Assembly: GCF_902459505.1 (NCBI RefSeq)
Contig: NC_047088.1
Coordinates: forward strand, 99,191,704 to 99,255,703
Length of the DNA: 64,000 nucleotides
Direction: 5' to 3'
Source: Geotrypetes seraphini
Taxonomy: Eukaryota > Chordata > Amphibia > Gymnophiona > Dermophiidae
Of the stretch, positions 58,001 through 64,000 are shown piece after piece. A program made the translations under genes and the position numbers. The notes under the pieces were generated by a model. The model had not been told where the DNA came from. It saw nothing but the letters and a program-made list of their open reading frames with translations, and did not search any database. Numbering within the stretch: the first letter of the stretch is position 1; every line of letters starts with the position of its first letter.

Positions 58001-59658
58001 TTGGATCAACAAAGAGCCCTACATCCTGTCTCCAAAACTTTCAGCCTATACATTATGCAATTTGCTGCCCTGACAACATTTTTGGTCTGCTTTTCTTCAC
58101 TCAGATCTGTGATTTTGGATTGGCCCGAGTGGAGGAGCCAGATGAGTCTCAGCACATGACCCAGGAGGTAGTGACACAGTATTACCGAGCTCCAGAGATT
58201 CTAATGGGAAGTAGACACTACACAAGCTCCATTGATATCTGGTCTGTGGGCTGCATCTTTGCTGAGCTCTTAGGGAGGAGAATCTTGTTCCAGGCCCAAA
58301 GCCCTATCCAACAGGTATGGGTTTTCCATCAGGAATTGCCTTACTCATAATTCTATAAACAAAAGGGTGTAGCAGAGACAACATTATCCATACATAATAC
58401 TGTACACAGATGATCCAGGAGACTTCTGCATTCTGATAATGCAGTGCCTCCTAGATTCATCCATCTGACCCTATATCCAGTTAACATTTAAAATTGGTGA
58501 CCCATCAAAAGCACGCTGACAATCCCGCGGTGACATTTGCGCACAGGACATATGCACACCACCACTTCCAAGCCTTTCCGTTAGTGCTATGAGCGGGGGA
58601 GTGGAACTCCCCCACTATATTTACAAGTCCTCGTGTTCCCGTTGGGGGTGGTGGAGGGGAGGGGGGAACCCCCCCCCACATTACACTGAAAACTCCCGAA
58701 CAGCAAAAACGAAAAGGAGAACAGGAGGTTTCAGTGTACTTGGGGGTGATTCCCTCCCCCCCCCAACGGGAGCGTGAGGACTTGTAAATGTACTGGGGGG
58801 TTCCCCCCACACACACCCTCACAGTGCTAACGGAAAGGCATAAAAGCGGCAGAAGCGGCGGCGCACATACGTCCGAGCAAATGTCATTGCAGGATTGTCG
58901 GCACACCAAAGTATGGCACGCTTTTGACGATGTACCTTAAAATTAAGCACTATCTGAGAGGGGAAAATGATTCTCTAAAGAAGTGCGTATATAAAGGAGA
59001 AGGTATAGTGCAAAGTTGTTGAATTCATAACCTTGTATTCAAAATATGAATAGATCCTAATCTGTCCAGATAAGAGAGAGAGAGAGCCAGCACCAATGAA
59101 TAAATAGCTTAGCTAAAAAGAATATGTTTTTGATATATTTATTCAATAAAAGATTAAGCATTAGTGTCCATGTGTGAAAAAATATGCAAACTGTTTTTGA
59201 CAGATTCTTCCATATCATACTATTTCAGTTCTGTGATATTTGAGGATTTTATGTTAGGATTTGGACTTGGCCAGTCCAAAAAAACCAGATATTTACTATT
59301 CTTCAGCAAGGTATAGTAGATTTACTTGAATGTTTTGTGTCATTATCAAGCTATGTGATCCAATCTTATCTGCAGCTCATGGTTGGTTGTAGGGTCAGTA
59401 AGATAGGCTGCCATAATCTCTGTCTACAATATTATCGGTTCTTCCAAGCAACTTTTGCCCAGTACTCAAAATACCCACAGAGAAAGGCATCCTCGGTGTC
59501 TCACCTTTTTCCTCCTCTTAATCCCTCTTTCTTTCCTGTCTCTGGGAACAAAACAGCTGGATCTTATCACAGATCTGCTGGGCACCCCACCTCTCCATGC
59601 CATGCGGACAGCGTGTGAAGGAGCCCGAGCTCACATTCTGCGGGGACCACATAAGCCG
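42770..59658 (+). CDS. nlk: Nemo-like kinase family gene, exons 1-7 of a gene cut by the window edge
   Basis: NLK is a proline-directed Ser/Thr kinase of the MAPK-like group. It phosphorylates TCF/LEF and FOXO factors and tempers Wnt signalling in nucleus and cytoplasm. Seven exons join into 323 codons with every split codon restored. Visible motifs: glycine loop GYGAFG (residues 85-90), ATP lysine in VALKK (107), catalytic HRDIKPGN (202-209), DFG (222-224), activation loop TQE (238-240; NLK has TQE where MAP kinases have TxY) and APE (248-250). The kinase core differs from mammalian NLK, as I remember it, at a modest number of mostly mild positions. The N-terminus is about 60 residues shorter and lacks the His/Ala-rich tract. 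The start is fixed by the first ATG after an in-frame TGA at 42758. The last 120 or so codons lie beyond 59658. Introns are 5590, 8268, 415, 282, 123 and 1242 bp. The paralogue (nlk1-type versus nlk2-type) is unresolved. Confidence 0.95.
43514..43762 (-). mobile_element. CR1 tail ending in an inverted duplication (intron 1)
   Basis: GAATATGACGGCAGAAAAGG, then GCTGTAGCCCATCAAGTCTG, is a CR1 3' tail on the - strand. Its upstream portion 43615-43680 is repeated inverted at 43697-43762 with about two mismatches and a 16-bp spacer TCGACCACCCTTTCGG, itself CR1 sequence. The arms are 66 bp. Neither end is flanked by a terminal repeat. Confidence 0.85.
43763..44229. other. intron 1 sequence, no feature
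   Basis: Decayed MITE-like words (TTCTATAAGGAATCTGGACA near 44060) but no defined element or open frame of interest. Confidence 0.45.
44230..46060 (+). mobile_element. old L2-like LINE in intron 1, interrupted by an L2 tail
   Basis: Frames read [16 protein letters not shown]-like text, then YYTDDIQIL (catalytic box, TDD for ADD, near 44675) and [14 protein letters not shown]. After an inserted inverse L2 tail (45178-45545, TATACCGCCACAGGGCAGTT) the C-terminal part continues to 46060. Many frameshifts and stops make it an old copy. Confidence 0.65.
46086..47410 (+). mobile_element. CR1/L3 LINE in intron 1
   Basis: Fragments give [34 protein letters not shown]-like text and KFADDTKL near 46475. 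Then come [33 protein letters not shown] and [20 protein letters not shown] (46699-47244). The tail ends GGGCTTGATGGCCCTTTGGC. Several frame breaks. Transcribed in the same direction as nlk. Confidence 0.8.
47794..48460 (-). mobile_element. CR1/L3 LINE C-terminus, intron 1
   Basis: The tail ACATAAGAACATAAGAATAG is followed, on the - strand, by [40 protein letters not shown] and [20 protein letters not shown]. The right edge is only about 180 bp before nlk exon 2. Opposite in orientation to the related copy at 46086-47410. Confidence 0.85.
48638..48767 (+). CDS. nlk: nlk exon 2
   Basis: Acceptor CATTTGGCAG|GTCAGT, donor GATAAC|GTGAGT. Completes the Trp codon and encodes [40 protein letters not shown] and HDN. 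Contains the ATP-binding lysine (VALKK) and the C-helix glutamate in FRELKML. Confidence 0.97.
48768..49679. other. intron 2 start, LINE tail remnant
   Basis: 49020-49290 resembles the end of an L2-type ORF2 and its tail (ATTGTAAATTCAGAGCTGAT, TTGTAAACTATTCC). The rest shows no feature. Confidence 0.4.
49680..50886 (+). mobile_element. L2 LINE, RT catalytic box to 3' end, intron 2
   Basis: Starts [14 protein letters not shown] (49710-49750). The 249-codon frame 49815-50564 then gives [73 protein letters not shown] and [16 protein letters not shown], the L2 C-terminus. The element ends in CTTGAAACTTGAAACTT repeats. The frame is clean from 49815, so the copy is fairly young, but it is 5'-truncated. 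Confidence 0.9.
50887..51479. other. LINE-tail-like sequence, intron 2
   Basis: 50975-51300 looks like a LINE 3' UTR in inverse orientation (ATTACGTTACATTGAGTACT start, then TAGGCAGAGAACTCC). No coding frame. Confidence 0.4.
51480..55072 (+). mobile_element. DIRS-like retrotransposon fossil, copy 1 (intron 2)
   Basis: Parts in order: a Gag-like region (about 51.5-52.7 kb, [18 protein letters not shown]), reverse transcriptase (52.8-53.4 kb, [12 protein letters not shown] and the YLDDWLI box), RNase H (53.7-54.1 kb, [14 protein letters not shown] and [14 protein letters not shown]) and part of the tyrosine recombinase (54.4-55.07 kb). It lies in the same orientation as nlk. It is broken by several interruptions. 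The left edge is approximate, no terminal repeat was found, and the right end is cut by copy 2. Confidence 0.8.
55080..56973 (+). mobile_element. DIRS-like retrotransposon fossil, copy 2, 3' part
   Basis: It restarts at the RNase H to recombinase linker already passed in copy 1 and runs through a second, diverged tyrosine recombinase region (about 55.3-56.3 kb). It finishes in a segment whose ends are inverted copies of each other (about 56346-56388 and 56931-56973), as expected of DIRS termini. Broken, with several interruptions. It ends 62 bp before nlk exon 3. Confidence 0.75.
57036..57091 (+). CDS. nlk: nlk exon 3
   Basis: Acceptor TTCTCTTCCCACAG|GTGCTG, donor GAAGAAAT|GTATCC. Encodes [18 protein letters not shown] plus two bases of an Ile codon. 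The pyrimidine tract lies in the 62 bp between the DIRS fossil end and the exon. Confidence 0.95.
57507..57613 (+). CDS. nlk: nlk exon 4
   Basis: Acceptor CTGCTCAG|ATATGT, donor CTTCGAG|GTAGGT. Encodes (I)[19 protein letters not shown] then [16 protein letters not shown] and the first base of Gly. This is the hinge region, with ELMQSDLHK typical of NLK. Confidence 0.97.
57896..57981 (+). CDS. nlk: nlk exon 5
   Basis: Acceptor ATCTTGCCAG|GGTTGA, donor TTAAAG|GTAAAC. Encodes [20 protein letters not shown] then VNSNCVLK. Holds the catalytic aspartate in HRDIKPGN. Confidence 0.97.
58105..58314 (+). CDS. nlk: nlk exon 6
   Basis: Acceptor TTCTTCACTCAG|ATCTGT, donor CAACAG|GTATGG, exactly 70 codons. 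Holds the DFG motif, the activation loop [20 protein letters not shown] and the F-helix [14 protein letters not shown]. The intron before it is only 123 bp. Confidence 0.97.
58497..58935. mobile_element. foldback element in intron 6
   Basis: ATCAAAAGCACGCTGACAAT and CTTTTGACGATGTACC mark opposed ends. Inside, GGACTTGTAAATGTACTGGG is the inverse of a left segment around TATATTTACAAGTCCTCGTG, and CTAACGGAAAGGC mirrors GCCTTTCCGTTAG. The arms are about 180 bp around an A-rich centre near 58700. No coding sequence, family not recognised. Confidence 0.7.
58936..59556. other. intron 6, 3' part, no feature
   Basis: AT-rich intronic sequence leading to the pyrimidine-rich exon 7 acceptor. 58985-59015 (ATAAAGGAGAAGGTATAGTG) nearly repeats a word at 56812-56835. 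Confidence 0.4.
59557..59658 (+). CDS. nlk: nlk exon 7
   Basis: Acceptor GGAACAAAACAG|CTGGAT, donor AAGCCG|GTAAGA, 34 codons: [20 protein letters not shown] then [14 protein letters not shown]. The acceptor's pyrimidine tract (CTTTCTTTCCTGTCTCTGG) is interrupted by GGGAACAAAA but usable. The next expected exon (SLPVLYTLSSQ-like) is not found before 64000. Confidence 0.95.
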
Positions 59659-60892
59659 GTAAGAGAGGGATCCTGGGTTCTGCTTCATTAAGCTTATGAA
59701 AATGGCACTTCAGCTTTATAACTGTCTAACTGTCTCGTACTATGTTTGAGTAACATCCAAAGGTACTCTTAGTATTAGAATATAGGAATTGCAGGATAGA
59801 GTTAAAGCACATTGTGAGATGGTTGTGGCAATCTTGATACAAAAATCAGAGAGAGTGGTGCTCCACTCCTGGTTGTGTCACATTGCATTCACCTTTTATG
59901 TATGGGAGCTTGTTTTATCTGTACTCTTATTGATTGCATTGTTTTAAATATTAGATTTGAAGTGTTCTCTTGTATATTTGGGATCCATTTTGAAGAGTAT
60001 TTATACGTTTGGCATCAGCATTGAATGTATACGAGGGTTTTATAAATTCAGGGCAACTGAGCATATAATGTTGGACATATATATCTGGGATAAACAGAGG
60101 GTTTCCATATAGAAAGAACATAGAACAAAGAAAGAATAAATGACCTCACTTTAAACAGAGTATAGAGGGGTGTAACTTGTACAAAGTGGCAGCTACAGTT
60201 CTGGCAACCTTGTTTGACAGACTGGATGGAGCATAGAGATCTTCATCTGCCATGATTTACTATGTTACTCATCCAGAATTATATGGCAAGACAGACACAC
60301 ACACACACTCACTCATACTCTGTATTTGGCTGCTAACCATGTACTGTATATGATTAGTATTTTTATAATGGGGCTTTTGTTTAATAGGTCAGGATTGTTT
60401 TATAAAGACATGTAAGCTTCTTTTTGTCTTTATAAAATGTGTGGACACGCTTATTTTATAGATACACACATACATCTTGATGCTGTCTGTGCTCTGCCCA
60501 GACTCCATCTCTGAGCATGCTTACTGTACGAACGCGCACTGGACTTTTAGGCATGACCTAATGTCCAGATTGGGGCCCGATTGACAGTCCCGGATCCCCA
60601 CAATGTGAAATCCTCTGTTGGGCTGAGAGACTAAAGAGTTCCGACAGTGCATCCCTGCTGTCCTCAGTGAGAAAGGTCACTGGTAGAGATTGAACGTAAT
60701 GACGAATCTGGTAATAGGCAAATAAATCGTTAGCCTGTAAGTCAAATGTTTGTTGTAATTCCGCAAATGTGACCAGGCTCCCCTCCTCAGAAAACAGGTG
60801 AAAAAGATATTGAAGACCCTGTGCGCTCCACCTGATAAAGGTGGCATTTTGAAGTCCAGGCTGAAAGGTTCCATTGCCCTGTATAGGTAAAT
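59659..60892. other. nlk intron 7, unique-looking part
   Basis: AT-rich intronic DNA with a (CA)n run near 60295-60310. I looked for the next NLK exon and saw none. Confidence 0.5.
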
Positions 60893-63800
60893 ATAATAAT
60901 AATAATAATAATAACTTTATTTTTCTATACCGCCATAGTTAGGCGACTTCTAGGCGGTTTACATTGTAAGAGGGCTGGACATTCAGCGAATAACAAAAGG
61001 TCTTAATACAAAACAATAAGTCTACATACAATACAATACAAAACAGTACAGTACAATACAGTGAGTCTAAATACAATACAATACAATAAGACTAGATACA
61101 ATACCATGCAATGTGTCTAATACAATATAATAGTCTAATGGGAAACTAACGTGCTAATTGGAGTTCTATGGGTAATGAATACCTGAATACTTTAGAGCTT
61201 ACATATGAGTAGGAGTTCTATGTGTAGAGGATATCTGAATAGATGAGGAGCTTCTTGAGAGGAAGAAAAAGGCGTTTACGGGGAGGGGAGTCCTAGTGAG
61301 GAAGGGGACAGTTTTAGTCAACGAATTTAGCGAATAGGGCGGTTTTGATCGATTTACGGAAGGCACTGTAAGACAGATTGGGTTCGTTTATGTAGTTTTT
61401 CAGCCAAACTTGCTGTCTGCTTGCTTGGAACTTAAAGGTTCTGTCCAGGAATGATTTGTATCTGCAGCCTGTAATCTTTGGGTATGCAAAGAAGTTTTTG
61501 TTTCTGGTTGCTCGTGTGGGGTTGTGCAGGATGAAGTGAGTTTGCAGGTATGAAGGTGCTAGTCCCCAGGCTTGCCTGAAACAGGTGCAAGCAAATTTGA
61601 ATAGTATTCACGCTTCTATTGGAAGCCAATGCAGTTTTTTATAGTAGGGGCTGATGTGATCGTTTTTTCTTAGTCCGAAAATTAGGCGAACGGCGGTGTT
61701 TTGTATTAATCTCAGTTTTTTAATTGTTTTTTGTGGGATGCCCAGGTAGATGATGTTGCAGTAGTCAAGAATGGATAGGATCAGTGCCTGTACCAGCAAC
61801 CTGAATGACGTTGGGTCAAAGTATTTTTTTATGGTCCTTAGTTTCCATAGCGTGTAAAAACATTTTTTCACTAGTGAGTTTGTGTGGTCAGTCATAGTTA
61901 GATGAGTATCTAGGGTGATACCGAGTATTTTTATGTTTTTGGAAATTGGGTATTCGTGATTGTTTATTTTTATCGATGTTCTCGTGATTTTGTCATTAGG
62001 ACTAGCCAGAAAGACTTTTGTTTTCTCTGTGTTTAGTTTTAGTTTGAAATTAGTGGTCCATTTGTCAATTTCGGTCATTATGTTTGAGAGGTTGTCTACA
62101 ATTTCTTTTGTGATGTCTTTTATGGGGATTAGAATGGATATGTCATCTGCGTAAATGTAGTGTATTAAGTTGAGTTTTTGTAGGAGGAGACCTAAGGAGG
62201 CAATGTAGATATTGAAAAGGGTGGGCGATAGGGGGGAACCTTGAGGTACGCCTGAAGGGTTTTTCCATGGTTTGGAGTAGTTTTCGTTGCTGATTACTTG
62301 GTAGGATCTGTTTATTAGGAATTCTTGGAACCATTTCTTTGCCTTTCCAGAGATTCCCATTACTTCAAGGCACAGCAGCATGATTTCATGGTCTACCAAG
62401 TCGAACGCGCTGCTGAGGTCTAATTGTAGGATCAGTGCGCTTTTGCCCTTGCTAAAGAGATCATAAAGGTGATTCAGTAAGGAGGCTAAGACAGTTTCTG
62501 TGTTGTATCCTTTCCTGAATCCTGATTGGTGTTCACTAAGGATGTTAAATTTGTCCAGGTAGTTTACTAGTTGAAGGTTGACCAATCCTTCCTGTATCTT
62601 TGTGAAGAGGGGAATGCTTGCTATGGGTCTGAAATTGGATGTCAGAGCTGAAGAGGTTTTCCGATCTTTGGGGATTGGAGTGATTAGTATGTGACCCATT
62701 TTTTTGTTTAATGTTCCGCTTGTAAGGGCGGATGTTAGCCATGCGAATAGTTCCTTTTTAAATTCTGGAGGGGCAACTGTCATGATTTTTGGGGGACATG
62801 CGTCAAGTAGGCAGTTAGATTTGGTGTACTTGTTGAATAAGTTTAGGAACTGATGCCAGTCAGGGTAATCGAGGTGGTCCCATATCATGTCTACTCTGGT
62901 GTCTTGGTCATGGGGTTCGAGGTATTGAAGAGCATTTGTTGTGGTTGTGGGTAGAGTTGCTCTTAACTCCGCGATTTTATTTTGAAAGTAGTTGGCTAGG
63001 GTTTGTGCCGATGGAGTGGGCTTATTGTCCTTTTTCAGTATTTGTGTTGTATCGGTTATTGTTTTTACTAGTTTTAACAATTCTTTGCTGTTTATTTTTG
63101 AGGTACCAATTTTTTTCGCATAATGCTTAGTGCGTTTTTCTTTGATCAGATTTTTGTATATTTTCATTTTTTGTTTCCAGTTTGTCTTGTCTGATTCTTT
63201 GTTTGTTTTTAGCCAGATTCTCTCCAATTTTCTTAGTTCCTGTTTGGTGGTTAGTAGTTCACTGTCAAACCATTCATTTGGCGGTCTATTTCTCTTTTTG
63301 TATGTTTTATATGGTGCTATTTGGTCTAGGAGTTCTTTGCTGTAAGTTTCCCATCTTGTAGGGAAATTCTGAATTTCTTTGGTTGTGGGATGTAACTCGT
63401 AGTGGGTCCAAAATTCGATTGGGTTAATAATGCCCCAGCTGGTTATTGTGTTCGTGTTGACGTTTTTGTGTTTTTGCTGTGTATTCTGTTTTAGCCAGTG
63501 TAGATCGAATTTGCCAATGTAGTGGTCTGACCAGATGCATTTTTCCCAGGGTCCTGGGTAATATTGTATTTTGGGATCTATTGTTTCTTTGTGGGAGAAG
63601 GTGATTAAGTCTAGTTTGTGTCCTTTTTCATGGGTTATTTCTGCATCTGGGTTTGGAAAGTCCAGTGACATTAGGAAGTTGGCGATTTCAGTTATTTCTG
63701 GTTTAGTCTTTTGCTCTAGGTGAGTATTGATGTCTCCCAGAAGCAGGTTATATGATCCTTTTAGGGTGGATAAGGTAAGGAATTCGGTGAATTCCTCTTT

Positions 63801-64000
63801 AGCGTTTGATCATTTTTTGGGTGGGATATAGAACAAAGTTGTAATTAATGATTCTTCTAACTGTGCGTTAGTGATTTTGCAAGTTAGTATTTCAAGGTTT
63901 TCTGACGATTTGGAGTCGGTCTTGATGTAGTTGAAGTGTTCTTTTAGGATGATCGCTAGTCCTCCTCCTTTTTTCCAGTTTCTTGATAGTGGGATGATTT
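60893..64000 (-). mobile_element. nearly intact L2 LINE, ORF2 and 3' UTR, running off the edge
   Basis: On the - strand the element runs from the window edge to an (ATT)n tail at 60893. ORF2 is open from the edge to its natural stop at 61314 apart from two TGA codons: 63810-63812, where family context suggests TGG, and 61608-61610, a likely CGA to TGA CpG change. Endonuclease text near the edge (GGGLAIILKEHFNYIKT, then SYNLLLGDINTH) leads to an RT with LQLDLSSAFDLVDHEIMLL, SGVPQGSPLSPTLFNIYIAS and catalytic HYIYADDISILI. The C-terminus follows (LSILDYCNIIYLGIPQKTIK, LHWLPIEA, then FKFACTCFRQAWGLAPSYL after the stop). The 3' UTR holds ACAATACAAT-like repeats and ends CTAGAAGTCGCCTAACTATG, GCGGTATAGAAAAATAAAG. 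Confidence 0.9.

Noticed and set aside
58589-58909. Possible small protein or exon between nlk exons 6 and 7
   Set aside because: The sequence is a foldback repeat with G/C runs. Exons 6 and 7 join in frame without it.
59660-64000. Further nlk exons
   Set aside because: I looked for the SLPVLYTLSSQ- and LVFDPSKRIS-like segments in all + frames and did not find them. The region is intron and an antisense L2.
1-64000. CRISPR arrays, tRNA or rRNA genes, bacterial operons
   Set aside because: The DNA is vertebrate. Tandem arrays here are minisatellites, and no cloverleaf or rRNA segment was recognised.

Overview
This is vertebrate nuclear DNA, and most of it is transposable elements. The only protein-coding host gene I can name is a Nemo-like kinase (NLK) family gene on the + strand. 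Its first seven coding exons lie at 42770-43047, 48638-48767, 57036-57091, 57507-57613, 57896-57981, 58105-58314 and 59557-59658. All have canonical splice sites and matching phases, and the gene runs off the right edge before its last exons. The repeat mix (CR1/L3, L2 and Tx1-like L1 LINEs, DIRS retrotransposons, many hAT and foldback MITE families, Penelope-like tails) fits a large-genome amphibian. From memory, the CR1 3' tails resemble those of caecilians (Gymnophiona). That assignment is an inference.

Layout. 1-7.2 kb: a DIRS fossil fragment (- strand), a 193-bp tandem duplication, an L2 tail, and CR1 pieces, one split by a 688-bp foldback insertion. 7.2-16.3 kb: three hAT-type composite elements with intact 8-bp target duplications, one nested inside another, plus an ACACAC-rich minisatellite split by a CR1 and a hAT. 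16.4-16.7 kb: one isolated exon-like open segment on the - strand that no repeat explains. 17.2-18.8 kb: a three-deep nest (MITE, CR1, TTA-flanked Harbinger-like element). 19-33 kb: degraded hAT DNA, two Tx1-like L1 ORF2 copies facing each other, and L1 ORF1 remnants, one split by a nearly intact CR1. 33-41.6 kb: more CR1, L2, L1 ORF1 and MITE copies and a complete 576-bp hAT about 1.1 kb upstream of the nlk start. 41.7-42.8 kb: the probable promoter and 5' UTR side of nlk, beginning with a modest CpG-rich patch. 42.8-64 kb: the nlk gene, with intron 1 holding CR1 and L2, intron 2 holding an L2 and two abutting DIRS fossils, intron 6 holding a foldback element, and intron 7 holding an almost intact L2 on the opposite strand.

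I see no operons, CRISPR arrays, tRNA or rRNA genes. The clearest biology is the kinase. Its P-loop, ATP lysine, HRD, DFG, Thr-Gln-Glu activation loop and APE motifs are all intact, but its N-terminus is short and lacks the His/Ala-rich tract of mammalian NLK, so it may be a second, nlk1-type paralogue. The other leads are structural: foldback insertions, nested hAT elements that share an internal module, a palindromic CCAAT/GC-box cassette inside a transposon, and the orphan exon.
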